A DNA stretch of 53,920 nucleotides, from positions 1-53,920 of the forward strand of contig CAZJWP010000004.1 in assembly GCA_964549745.1 (NCBI GenBank). Reading direction: 5' to 3'. Below the pieces are notes generated by a model, which saw only the letters and a program-made list of their open reading frames with translations, was not told the origin of the DNA and made no database searches. Of this stretch, positions 45,001 through 52,757 are shown in pieces. Source of the DNA: J089 sp964549745 (GTDB taxonomy: Bacteria > Fidelibacterota > Marinisomatia > Marinisomatales > J089). The position numbers were made by a program, and so were the translations under genes. Position 1 is the first letter of the stretch. Every line of letters begins with the position of its first letter.

Positions 45001-45767
45001 CGCAAAAGCTTTTCGAAGATGCCCAAAGATATTTGGATGAAATGAGTAACAAGCAGTCGATACAATGTGCAGCCGTTTGGGGAATTTTCCCAGCCAATCG
45101 TATTGGCGATGATATTGAAATCTACACTTCAATTGAACAGCGAGGGATCCTCGCGACGGCTCACCATTTAAGACAACAAAGCGGGAAAGATTCATATAAA
45201 TGTCTGGCAGATTTTATAGCAGCAAAAGATACCGGTAAGGTGGACTGGATGGGCGCTTTTGCTGTGACAGGCGGGATCGGCGCTGCTGATCTGGCAGCGC
45301 GGTATACGCAAAAACTGGATGACTATTCGTCACTCATGATTCAGGCATTGGCCGATCGTCTGGCGGAAGGATTGGCGGAATTCCTGCACAGGAAAATCAG
45401 AACGCAAATTTGGGGATATGCGTCAGACGAAAATCTGGCACCAGACGATTTGATCCATGAATTATATCGTGGAATTCGTCCGGCTCCCGGCTATCCGGCC
45501 TGTCCGGATCATTCGGAGAAGGAAGTGATCTGGTCCCTGTTGAATCCGGAAAAGATTGGGATCACACTGACGGAGAGTTTTGCCATGAGTCCGGCCGCTT
45601 CAGTTTCCGGCTGGTATTTTGCCCATCCGGATGCGACCTATTTTTCTGTCGGTAAAGTAGGCAGCGATCAGGTCCGGGACTACGCAAACCGGAAAGGATT
45701 GGATATGCGAACAATTGAATCGTTATTAGGTCAAAATTTGGCTTACACCCCGGCAATTAATAAGTGA
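42096..45767 (+). CDS. metH: Cobalamin-dependent methionine synthase
   Basis: The 1223-residue enzyme methylates homocysteine from 5-methyl-THF through B12. Domains in order: homocysteine/zinc barrel (about 5-325; LDGAMGTMIQ, NCALGAEQ, GGCCGSTPDHI near 305), pterin barrel (about 345-625; VGERTNVAGSAKF, DSSKWDVLE), cap and B12 module (about 640-890; VKGDVHDIGKNI near 751, SGLITPS), and a reactivation domain (about 910-1223; RPAPGYPACPDH near 1127) for SAM-dependent repair. It is full length. ATG 42096 has GGAG at 42088-42091. Earlier in-frame codons fall in the riboswitch terminator and are not real. Regulation is by the upstream SAM riboswitch. Confidence 0.97.
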   Translation: MKKNIHELLRSRILVLDGAMGTMIQSHHLTEFDFRGTRFKDHSVDLTGNNDLLSITRPDVIESIHYQYLDAGSDIVETNTFSATAIAQKDYHLESLAYELNYESARIARRVVDDFNQRDSEKPRFVCGILGPTNKTASMSPDVNRPGYRNIAFDELAAAYETAAEGLIKGGADLIMIETVFDTLNAKAALMAVHNVFERLKCELPIMISGTITDASGRTLSGQTIEAFWISLRHGNLLSMGLNCALGAEQIRPYLKALSGLADVAVSVHPNAGLPNEMGEYDDTPEIMAEWIGEFAQSGFTNIVGGCCGSTPDHIRAIVEAVQNIPPRDIPDRLPGTYLSGLEPLIINKDSLFANVGERTNVAGSAKFRRLIKEDKLDEALSVARDQIENGAQIFDINMDEGLLDSVQAMETFLRLVASEPDITKTPIMIDSSKWDVLETGLKNIQGKPVVNSISLKEGESEFLKQARLIRRYGAAVIVMAFDEQGQAETVEKRVEICSRCYDLLVNEVGFDPEDIIFDPNIFAVATGIPEHNSYALNYLEACRILKERFPQSLVSGGVSNLSFSFRGNNPVREAMHSVFLYHGIKAGMDMGIVNPGQLQIYDEIPIELRDAVEDVILNRREDATERLLDMAGSVKSKSKQNVTEAEWRTTSVESRIIHSLVEGIVTFIEEDTEEARQKFGDPVKVIEGPLMNGMNKVGDLFGAGKMFLPQVVKSARVMKKAVAFLEPFLRKSSKDSKVRSHKKVLLATVKGDVHDIGKNIVSIILQCNAFEVIDLGVMVPTEKILDTAQKEDVDLIGLSGLITPSLDRMVEVANEMERRQFRTPLLIGGATTSKLHTAVKIAPEYSGTVNYIPNASRVVGMTSGLLNPDKAQETARSIRDEYARIKTGYESRNQKRQLTEIGMCREKAFMPTGNGPSPAPVMPGLGMDENISIDKIRPYIDWTPFFRVWEIKGKYPAVLEHPKKGKEAQKLFEDAQRYLDEMSNKQSIQCAAVWGIFPANRIGDDIEIYTSIEQRGILATAHHLRQQSGKDSYKCLADFIAAKDTGKVDWMGAFAVTGGIGAADLAARYTQKLDDYSSLMIQALADRLAEGLAEFLHRKIRTQIWGYASDENLAPDDLIHELYRGIRPAPGYPACPDHSEKEVIWSLLNPEKIGITLTESFAMSPAASVSGWYFAHPDATYFSVGKVGSDQVRDYANRKGLDMRTIESLLGQNLAYTPAINK

Positions 45768-45912
45768 TCTGTATCTAATAAATAAGGCCCGTGTGATCCA
45801 GCTTAAATAATTAAATATATAGCGATTTCGTATGGTTTTTTATTGAGGTATCGGTATATTTTGGTTAGCGGTCTTAACAAATTTGCCAGGCCGCTACAGG
45901 GTAGGAGAAGTT
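45768..45912. other. Intergenic leader of the FecR-domain operon
   Basis: This 145-base gap has no terminator for metH that I can see. AGCGG and CCGCT (about 45867-45895) may pair with a long loop. A TATATTTTGG at 45855-45864 resembles the FCB -7 element with one extra base, but no matching upstream TTG is present. Confidence 0.3.
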
Positions 45913-47121
45913 ATGAAATCCAAAATATTAGCCGGGATTTTTTTACTTAGTTGGGTCGGAGCCCAGCAAGTGGATCTTTCCATTAATTTTGCGCCGTATG
46001 TGACTTACTACATCAGTTCGGTCGATTTAAATACGGGCGAAACGACCATTCCCATCTTTACCGGGACCATTTCAACATCCGATTATCCGCCGGACAGTGT
46101 ATCTATCTCCGTGGAATTTGCAGTTCAGGTTACGTCTGAAGCATTGGATTTGAACAATGAGACATTGGTTCAAATATCCACCGACCCCTTCTGGTTGAAA
46201 TCACCAATCTCATTGTCCAATACCGACATGAATTTGGATACCCGGGAGATTTTTGATTCCGAAGGGAAAAAAGTCCCCCTTCACATTCACGTGGATGAAC
46301 AAATCGATTTGGCCCAGGCTGAGGAACTTCAGAATTCGATTATTCAGATGGGGCGGCTTCCCAATGGCAGCTACCATTTCATGGTGACGATTTATGATGG
46401 AAATTCCTCCGGCTCCATGTTGGCCCAGGATGATCAAACCCTTCAGGTGGAAACACCGACTGTGCTTCAGTTGGTTGCACCGGGAGGCGCTTTGGCCGAT
46501 ACTTCAGAAAATGAGATTTATACTTCATTCCCGGTGTTGCAATGGGAATCTGATCCCTGCATGGTACCGGGCGGATGCAACTATTTTATTCGGGTTGCCG
46601 AATTTAATCCTCAGGAACATGCTTCTGTTGAACAGGCGATCGAATCGCAAACGCGTTTACCTTTGGATCAGGCACAGGAATTTTATCCCGTTGGTTCCGG
46701 TGTGTTTTCCTTCCAATACCCCATCACCAATGCTGGTGATTTAGAACCGGGAAAAGTCTATGTCTGGCAGGTGAAAAAGACCTATGGCACGACGGCAGGT
46801 ACCGAGTCTATACTGAGTGAGATATTTGCTTTCAAGGTTAAAGATTTGAGTTCCGGTGCACCTTCAGGAGGCGAAGGCGCTCCAAACCAAAATTTAACGC
46901 AATTACAAAATATTATGAGTAGTGATCAGTACCAGCAACTATTCAGTCAGGGCGGAGAGCTATACAATTATTCGCCTACCGGTAATGTCACTTTTGACGG
47001 AACAAGTATAGACTTCAATACCCTTCAAAGCTACTTTACCCAAGGGATTCCCTACGAAGATTCCACTGGGACAACCCAATACTATATTCCACAAATTTTA
47101 TCTGTGGAGGTGCCACAATGA
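45913..47121 (+). CDS. Exported protein of unknown function in the FecR-domain operon
   Basis: From ATG 45913 (GGAG at 45904-45907) the product is 402 aa with a signal peptide (WVGA then QQVD). The N-terminal half is beta-rich; around 190-315 there is a fibronectin-like section (FPVLQWESDPCMVPGGCNYF, then PGKVYVWQVKKTYG). The end is Gln/Ser/Tyr rich (SDQYQQLFSQGGELYNY). I do not recognise the family. It overlaps the FecR-domain gene by ATGA and probably works in the same envelope complex. Confidence 0.68.
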   Translation: MKSKILAGIFLLSWVGAQQVDLSINFAPYVTYYISSVDLNTGETTIPIFTGTISTSDYPPDSVSISVEFAVQVTSEALDLNNETLVQISTDPFWLKSPISLSNTDMNLDTREIFDSEGKKVPLHIHVDEQIDLAQAEELQNSIIQMGRLPNGSYHFMVTIYDGNSSGSMLAQDDQTLQVETPTVLQLVAPGGALADTSENEIYTSFPVLQWESDPCMVPGGCNYFIRVAEFNPQEHASVEQAIESQTRLPLDQAQEFYPVGSGVFSFQYPITNAGDLEPGKVYVWQVKKTYGTTAGTESILSEIFAFKVKDLSSGAPSGGEGAPNQNLTQLQNIMSSDQYQQLFSQGGELYNYSPTGNVTFDGTSIDFNTLQSYFTQGIPYEDSTGTTQYYIPQILSVEVPQ

Positions 47122-47804
47122 AACGCACCATTCTTTTGATTACACTGATTTGCTCAACTTTGATTGCCGGTCCGAAGATCGGGATTATTATCAAAGTCAC
47201 CGGTTCGGTTAATGTGTTACATGATGGCGATAATAATGCCGTGCCTGCCCGACCGGGTCTGGCGCTTGAAGACAAAGACATGATTCAAACCGGCGATGGC
47301 GGATTTGCCACGGCTCTTTATCTTGATGATAAAACCCAGATTAAAGTCGCCGCCAATTCGGAGTATCGTATCGGTGGCACATCCGGTCCCAATGGTATCA
47401 ATAAAAAAGTGGACGTGAGTTATGGAAAATTGCGCGCCACTGTCGCGAAACAGCACGGGAAAGAATTCCTGATTGCCACACCCACATCGGTTGCATCTGT
47501 GAAAGGAACAGACTTTATTGTTGTTGCCGACCCGAATGTAGGGGACGCCTTTATGATCCTGGAAGGTGTGGTAGAGGTAACGAATAATCTGACGGGTATT
47601 TCGCAGACTGTATCTCAAAATCAAACAGCAAATTCCGATTCAGATGGAAATGTGGATGTGACGGAGACTCAAACTGATGATATCCCGGATTTTGAAAATG
47701 GAGAGGAACAGGGTCAGGACGTGGAATCCAACCAGCGGGAAATCAGGATTGAAATGACAGACCCTGCCGGGAATACCAAAGAACTAGTAATTCGAATTCA
47801 ATAA
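47118..47804 (+). CDS. Exported FecR-domain protein
   Basis: The 228-residue product has a signal peptide (STLIA then GPK) and a FecR domain (about 22-165) with DKDMIQTGDGGFATALYLDD, KVDVSYGKLRATVAK, TPTSVASVKGTDFIVV and ILEGVVEVTN. The C-terminal 55 residues are acidic and Gln-rich. Unlike FecR, it has no N-terminal anti-sigma part and no membrane helix, and no sigma gene is adjacent, so it is not a classical FecR regulator. It lies between two exported proteins with overlaps, suggesting a structural role in the periplasm. Confidence 0.82.
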   Translation: MKRTILLITLICSTLIAGPKIGIIIKVTGSVNVLHDGDNNAVPARPGLALEDKDMIQTGDGGFATALYLDDKTQIKVAANSEYRIGGTSGPNGINKKVDVSYGKLRATVAKQHGKEFLIATPTSVASVKGTDFIVVADPNVGDAFMILEGVVEVTNNLTGISQTVSQNQTANSDSDGNVDVTETQTDDIPDFENGEEQGQDVESNQREIRIEMTDPAGNTKELVIRIQ

Positions 47805-47806
47805 TC

Positions 47807-50098
47807 ATGAAAAAATATCTATTTCTTCTAGTTACCGTTGTTTTAGCTCAGGCTCAAACCGTTCAGATCTTAAGTCCTGGGCCGAATGAAACAGCTATCG
47901 GGCCGGATATTCTTATTGCCACCTCGTTTTATGGTGTTCAGAATCTGGATCCACAACAGGTTCGGTTGGTCGTGGATGGATTTGATGTGACCGGCGGTGC
48001 AACAATAAATGGAGACATGCTTTCCTACCTTTCGGAATCTCTGAATCCCGGGAATCACACTGTTGTGGTAAAGCTTGGACCGGATGCGAATGGAACTCCG
48101 CAGAATACAAAGTGGTCCTTTAGAGTTGAGGGTGAAGAAGAAGCCAAATTTGATCTGGGCCTCAAGGGAAAATTGACCTCCGGGATGAATTACGATCAAA
48201 TTGATAACCAAACCCTTGGTGTAAGCCAGATGGGTTTGGTTTTAAATGGTCAGGCAACTGAGTGGATCAAATTCAATACGAATATTAAACTCACCAGTGA
48301 AGAAGATCCGTTACTTCAACCGCGGAACAAATATACCTTGGGCCTGGACTTTGGAAATTGGGGACATCTGGTTGTGGGTGATGCCAACCCGCGCCTGAGT
48401 CAGTTTACGGCTTACGGCAAAAGAGTTCGCGGCTTTGACTTACGGTTGGATTTAGGACCATTGGGCATTCATTATTCCAAAGGACAGATCAATCGTGCAG
48501 TTCAGGGTGCAAAAAATGATGCCTATTCCTGGGATAAGTTTTCGCTGGAAGAAGGGGTAAACAAAATTATACTGGATCGACGCGGATATACATTCCGGCA
48601 AAATATGGATGCTTTTCGTCTTTCCATCGGGAAAGGTGTTTATGGCCAATGGGGTTTGAATCTGGTTAAAATCAGAGACGACAAGAATAGCGTTGTACAG
48701 GACATGTCATCCGCCATTTTGACGTTAGATTCGGATACCCTGGGTTTATCTGCTGGCCAATATACATTATCCGATTTACTGGCAAAGGACGATTTGGCAA
48801 ATTATGATATTTCGCTTCGTGATCCGGTGAACTGGACCGGCGACACGCCGCAGGATAATCTGGTCATTGGTTCGGATTTGGGGATCTACCTGAATCACAA
48901 ACGGATTGCCCTTGAGGGTGAAGTCGCTTTCAGCTTATTGAATCGGAATATTTGGGACGGCGCGATTTCGAAGACGGCTCTGGACACATTGATGGATGAC
49001 TCCACCGATAATTCAATTGCGGGTATTTTTGATTTGGGTACTATTCCGATTAATCCACAGGACATCTCCAACATTTTCATCATTAACCAATATATGTCAC
49101 CGCTTATCCCAATTGATGTGGGCCTTTTTGCGGATTCTGCGACCGTCACCGCAACTCAGGCAATCTTTTCTATGCCGTCTCTTGCCCTTCGGGGAAAAGC
49201 ATCGCTGAATTATTTTGGAAATCTGTTTACGATCAATTATTCCCAAGTCGGTCCAAACTTCAATTCATTAGCGAACCCCTATTTATTGAAGGATAATCGT
49301 GAATGGGGAATCAATGACAAATTCCGGATGATGGAAAATCGGCTTATGTTAACATTTGGTTATAAACATCAATCCAATGATATTTTACTGACCGTAACCC
49401 ATCCCAAGGTTCAACAGACATACAGCTCCAATATCAATTATCTTCCGGGTCCGGATTTACCTTCGGTGAATTTGACGTTACGTCAAATCAACCGGTCCAA
49501 TGGAATTACCGCAATTGATACGGTGATCTCCCAAACAACCGGGGATATTTCCTATGCGGACAGCCGTGAAGACAACAAGACCACGAATGTTATTGCAACC
49601 GTCTCCCAGCGATTAGAATTGTTTGATGTATCCAATACGTTGTCAGCCAATATTGTGATCATGAATAAACAGGATCAACTTGGAAATCGAAATCTGGATA
49701 CTACCTGGATTGATCCCCGGGTTGTGGCCAATGTTTACACGTTCAATATTATGACTCGGTACAATATTCCACTTAAAACAAATATTTCACTTTCATCCAC
49801 ACACAGCGAATTCAATACAAGTCACTCGGATGTAGCAAAGCAGGACTTGACGAAATTCAGCCTGGGCGGTGAATATTCGGGATTTTTTAAGAACACAATG
49901 TCAATTCTTGGCGGCGCTAATATTGCAAATGGATCCGGCAATACGGAATTCTCGTGGATTGGATTCAAGGGTGGCGTACGGTGGCGGATAATTAACAATC
50001 TCTCTTTGAACGCCACCGGCGAATACCGAATCAAGAATACACCTGGCGGGTCTTCCAATTCCACCATTGGTCAGGCAAATTTGACCTATATTTTCTGA
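47807..50098 (+). CDS. Large outer-membrane barrel with N-terminal Ig-like domain
   Basis: The 763-residue product has a signal peptide (LAQA then QTVQ, or LA then QAQ), an Ig-like domain (about 18-110; PQQVRLVVDGFDVTGG, LNPGNHTVVVKLG) and a long barrel (about 120-763) of repeated strands ending LTYIF, an outer-membrane insertion signal. The family name is unknown to me. It starts 2 bases after the FecR-domain gene. Together the three genes may form a surface complex in which FecR and the barrel interact. A weak hairpin with a T-rich tail follows at 50117-50147. Confidence 0.75.
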   Translation: MKKYLFLLVTVVLAQAQTVQILSPGPNETAIGPDILIATSFYGVQNLDPQQVRLVVDGFDVTGGATINGDMLSYLSESLNPGNHTVVVKLGPDANGTPQNTKWSFRVEGEEEAKFDLGLKGKLTSGMNYDQIDNQTLGVSQMGLVLNGQATEWIKFNTNIKLTSEEDPLLQPRNKYTLGLDFGNWGHLVVGDANPRLSQFTAYGKRVRGFDLRLDLGPLGIHYSKGQINRAVQGAKNDAYSWDKFSLEEGVNKIILDRRGYTFRQNMDAFRLSIGKGVYGQWGLNLVKIRDDKNSVVQDMSSAILTLDSDTLGLSAGQYTLSDLLAKDDLANYDISLRDPVNWTGDTPQDNLVIGSDLGIYLNHKRIALEGEVAFSLLNRNIWDGAISKTALDTLMDDSTDNSIAGIFDLGTIPINPQDISNIFIINQYMSPLIPIDVGLFADSATVTATQAIFSMPSLALRGKASLNYFGNLFTINYSQVGPNFNSLANPYLLKDNREWGINDKFRMMENRLMLTFGYKHQSNDILLTVTHPKVQQTYSSNINYLPGPDLPSVNLTLRQINRSNGITAIDTVISQTTGDISYADSREDNKTTNVIATVSQRLELFDVSNTLSANIVIMNKQDQLGNRNLDTTWIDPRVVANVYTFNIMTRYNIPLKTNISLSSTHSEFNTSHSDVAKQDLTKFSLGGEYSGFFKNTMSILGGANIANGSGNTEFSWIGFKGGVRWRIINNLSLNATGEYRIKNTPGGSSNSTIGQANLTYIF

Positions 50099-50116
50099 TC
50101 AGACCTCTATTTTACC

Positions 50117-50147
50117 CCGAATCTCACGTTGTTTCGGCTTAATTTTT
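50117..50147 (+). terminator. Weak possible terminator after the barrel gene
   Basis: CCGAA (50117-50121) and TTCGG (50133-50137) form a 5-bp stem with an 11-base loop, then CTTAATTTTT. The stem is short, so termination is uncertain. Confidence 0.3.
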
Positions 50148-50151
50148 CCGA

Positions 50152-50943
50152 ATGAAAAACGACCTATCACTTGCAATTGAAGCGGCTCGCGAAGCCGGAA
50201 GCCTCATTCTCAATTACTATAAAGCTGATTATGAAATCCGGGATAAAGGTTACCATAATCCTGTCACCACAGCCGATAACGCCTCAGACACTCGGATAAA
50301 ACAAATACTGATGGAAGCACGACCGGGATATGGTTGGTTATCGGAAGAAACGGTAGACAGCAAAGAGCGACTTGAGCGGGATCGAGTTTGGGTTGTGGAT
50401 CCTTTGGATGGAACCAAAGAATTCATTGAAGGAGTTCCGCATTTTGTTGTCAGTATTGCCCTTGTTGAAAACGAAACACCAATAGTTGGGATCCTTTACA
50501 ATCCGGTTACAAAAGAACTTTTCACAGCCTATTCCGGGGGTGGCGCATTTCTTGATGGGCAACCCATCCACTGCGCCAGCAAAGCCGATCCGGGTGAGAT
50601 GGTGATCCTGAACAGTCGGTCCGAAACCCGGCGTGGACTATGGGAACCTTATAAGAACACATTCAAAGAATTACGTGCGATTGGTTCCGTTGCCTATAAG
50701 CTGGGACTGACTGCCGCCGGGAAAGCGGATATTTTTGCCTCACTTCGCCCCAAAAACGAATGGGACATTTGTGCCGGACATTGTTTATTGAAGGAAGCCG
50801 GCGGTGATTTGATGACGATCAAAGGCGAGCCTATTCGTTATAATCAACCGAAAACACTCATTACTCCGGGACTGATCGGTGGGAATCTGGATATTCTTGA
50901 TTCAACTTTAGACGTTTTTCAGGAGGACAAAATTCTGCAATGA
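50152..50943 (+). CDS. cysQ: CysQ-like 3'(2'),5'-bisphosphate nucleotidase / inositol monophosphatase family
   Basis: The 263-residue phosphatase probably recycles PAP from sulfate assimilation, or acts on a similar phosphate. It shows the Li-sensitive metal-site series: GWLSEETVDS (Glu pair), VWVVDPLDGTKEFIEG (DPLDGT) and EWDICAGHCLLKEAGG (WDICAG). The length and the GTKEFIEG form favour CysQ over other IMPase members. It is overlapped by thyX (ATGA), so nucleotide metabolism fits. The ribosome site is weak (TCCGAATG). Confidence 0.85.
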   Translation: MKNDLSLAIEAAREAGSLILNYYKADYEIRDKGYHNPVTTADNASDTRIKQILMEARPGYGWLSEETVDSKERLERDRVWVVDPLDGTKEFIEGVPHFVVSIALVENETPIVGILYNPVTKELFTAYSGGGAFLDGQPIHCASKADPGEMVILNSRSETRRGLWEPYKNTFKELRAIGSVAYKLGLTAAGKADIFASLRPKNEWDICAGHCLLKEAGGDLMTIKGEPIRYNQPKTLITPGLIGGNLDILDSTLDVFQEDKILQ

Positions 50944-51902
50944 GTACTGAATTTCCTGAAGGTGCAATACCTTGTCTGGACAAAGGATTTGTCCGATTGG
51001 TCGATAGTATGGGTGGCGACGATGCCATCGTTCAGGCCGCTCGTGTAAGTTACGGAAAGGGAACCCGGAAGGTCACGCAGGACCGGGGATTGATTCGCTA
51101 TTTGATGCGGCATCGGCATACAACGCCTTTCGAAATGGTGGAATTTAAATTTCATTGCAAGATGCCCATCTTCGTGGCCAGGCAATGGGTGCGGCACCGG
51201 ACAGCCAATATCAATGAATACAGTCTGAGATATTCGGAAGCACGGGATGATTTTTACATTCCCGATAAGGATGACATTCATTTCCAAAGTAAGGTCAATA
51301 GACAGGGCCGGGATCTCACCGATGTTCCTGATGATTTGAAAGAAAAAGTAATCCGGTATTTCGAAGAGATGAGCGAGAGAAGTTTTTCATTGTACCAGGA
51401 ATTAAATGAAGCCGGTATTGCCCGGGAATTGGCCCGTGCCATTCTGCCGGTAAATATTTATACGGAATGGTACTGGAAAAATGATCTGCATAATACGCTG
51501 CATTTCCTGCATCTTCGGATGGATTCCCATGCCCAATATGAAATCCGTGTTTATGCCAATGCGATGGCAAAATTTGTAGAGGAAATTGCTCCGATTGCAT
51601 TTGAAGCATTCATGGACTACGTAGTGAATGGAATGAGGTTCACGGGAACGGAAAGATCAATATTTACCCGCAATTTACCACAGCGAATTCTGGATGAAGT
51701 CCACGAAGATGTTGTTTACAAAATCGTTGCAACACTTCACAAAAATAAGCCTCGTGAAGCCGATGAACTATTTAAACTATATCAAACAAATGGAGGACAG
51801 GACAGTCAAAGTGATTTTGAACTGAAATGGAATTCCGGAGAGGTGGAACCAGGTAACGTTAGGGAGTTGAGAGAGTTTAAGGAGAAGTTGGGCACACTTT
51901 AA
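50940..51902 (+). CDS. thyX: FAD-dependent thymidylate synthase ThyX
   Basis: The 320-residue enzyme makes dTMP from dUMP using FAD and methylene-THF. The signature near 81-96 is RHRTANINEYSLRYSE (family RHRxxSxNxxSxRY; here the first Ser is Asn), followed by the substrate-contact region HFLHLRMDSHAQYEIRVYAN. Family members are usually 220-260 residues; here about 60 extra residues follow the core (after about 255), ending with ELREFKEKLGTL. It begins in an ATGA overlap with cysQ. A terminator lies at 51925. Confidence 0.95.
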   Translation: MSTEFPEGAIPCLDKGFVRLVDSMGGDDAIVQAARVSYGKGTRKVTQDRGLIRYLMRHRHTTPFEMVEFKFHCKMPIFVARQWVRHRTANINEYSLRYSEARDDFYIPDKDDIHFQSKVNRQGRDLTDVPDDLKEKVIRYFEEMSERSFSLYQELNEAGIARELARAILPVNIYTEWYWKNDLHNTLHFLHLRMDSHAQYEIRVYANAMAKFVEEIAPIAFEAFMDYVVNGMRFTGTERSIFTRNLPQRILDEVHEDVVYKIVATLHKNKPREADELFKLYQTNGGQDSQSDFELKWNSGEVEPGNVRELREFKEKLGTL

Positions 51903-51924
51903 TCCGAATGATTTGTTTTCTTTG

Positions 51925-51953
51925 ACTCCCAATTCCCGGGAGTTTATTTTTTG
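51925..51953 (+). terminator. Intrinsic terminator after thyX
   Basis: ACTCCC (51925-51930) pairs with GGGAGT (51938-51943), loop of 7, followed by TTATTTTTTG. A clear stem with T-tract before radC. Confidence 0.8.
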
Positions 51954-52004
51954 TGTGCTATTTAAATCGATTCAATCTGAATTCTAACACTATACGAGGT
52001 TGAT

Positions 52005-52676
52005 ATGGATATTTCTCCCGGCCACCGCCAACGTCTTCGTGACCGTTTTTTGCAAGGCGGGCTCTCTGGTTTTCAGGATTATGAGGTTATCGAATTACTC
52101 CTGGCAATCGGCACACCCCGAAAAGACTGCAAGCCCATCGCCAAAGTGGCGCTGAAACGCTTCCGATCGCTACGTGCTGTTTTAGAAGCCGATCCTGACC
52201 AATTAAAGAAAATACCAGGGATTGGCCCCAACAATATTTTCGGGATTAAATTGATCCAGGCTGTATCGCGGCGCTACCTGGAAGACCGCGTAATTGGGAC
52301 TCCTTTTGTAAAATCATCCGAGGATGTTCTTCAGTACCTGCGCCATTCCATGCGCGATCAGACCCGCGAACACTTTATGTGTCTCTACTTAAACGGCAGG
52401 AATCAGATCATGGAGAGTAAAGTGCTATTTGAAGGGTCGCTCACTTCATCTGCGGTTTATCCCCGGGAAGTCATCAAATCGGCTTTGGCCGAAAATGCGG
52501 CAGCGCTGGTTTTTGTGCACAACCATCCCAGCGGGAATCCCAACCCAAGCAAAGAAGACAGAGAGATCACACATCGGTTAAACACGGCTGCAAAAGCTTT
52601 GGATATCACCGTCCATGATCACCTGATTATTGCCGGTAATTCTGTCTTTTCCTTTGCCGATCACGGATTACTCTAA
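52005..52676 (+). CDS. radC: RadC-family JAMM protein
   Basis: The 223-residue protein has an N-terminal helix-hairpin-helix-like part (PGHRQRLRDRFLQGG, IPGIGPNNIFGIKLIQ) and a C-terminal MPN/JAMM domain with HNHPSGNPNPSKED (metal-site His-His-Asp). Family members were once tied to DNA repair, but the true role is uncertain; the JAMM residues suggest a metal-dependent hydrolase. It starts at ATG 52005 and is flanked by a terminator upstream and a promoter-like element downstream. Confidence 0.93.
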   Translation: MDISPGHRQRLRDRFLQGGLSGFQDYEVIELLLAIGTPRKDCKPIAKVALKRFRSLRAVLEADPDQLKKIPGIGPNNIFGIKLIQAVSRRYLEDRVIGTPFVKSSEDVLQYLRHSMRDQTREHFMCLYLNGRNQIMESKVLFEGSLTSSAVYPREVIKSALAENAAALVFVHNHPSGNPNPSKEDREITHRLNTAAKALDITVHDHLIIAGNSVFSFADHGLL

Positions 52677-52688
52677 ATCCGGTTAAAG

Positions 52689-52720
52689 TTGCCACGGGTG
52701 TTGGCCCTGCGATAAATTTG
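52689..52720 (+). promoter_or_regulatory. Bacteroidota-type promoter before the CitD-CitE gene
   Basis: TAAATTTG (52713-52720) exactly fits the -7 consensus TAnnTTTG and a TTG stands 21 bases upstream (52689-52691), the usual spacing for the FCB -33/-7 promoter. It starts right after the radC stop. Confidence 0.45.
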
Positions 52721-52733
52721 AGTTCGTAAAATT

Positions 52734-52746
52734 TTGGTTAAACCAA
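52734..52746. promoter_or_regulatory. Perfect 6-1-6 dyad, possible operator
   Basis: TTGGTT, one A, then AACCAA form a perfect dyad between the promoter-like element and the CitD-CitE start. It may bind a dimeric regulator; no regulator gene is in view. Confidence 0.3.
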
Positions 52747-52757
52747 CATCCTCTCCC

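Noticed and set aside
47118..47804. FecR-type sigma regulator
   Set aside because: No cytoplasmic anti-sigma segment, no membrane helix and no adjacent sigma gene.
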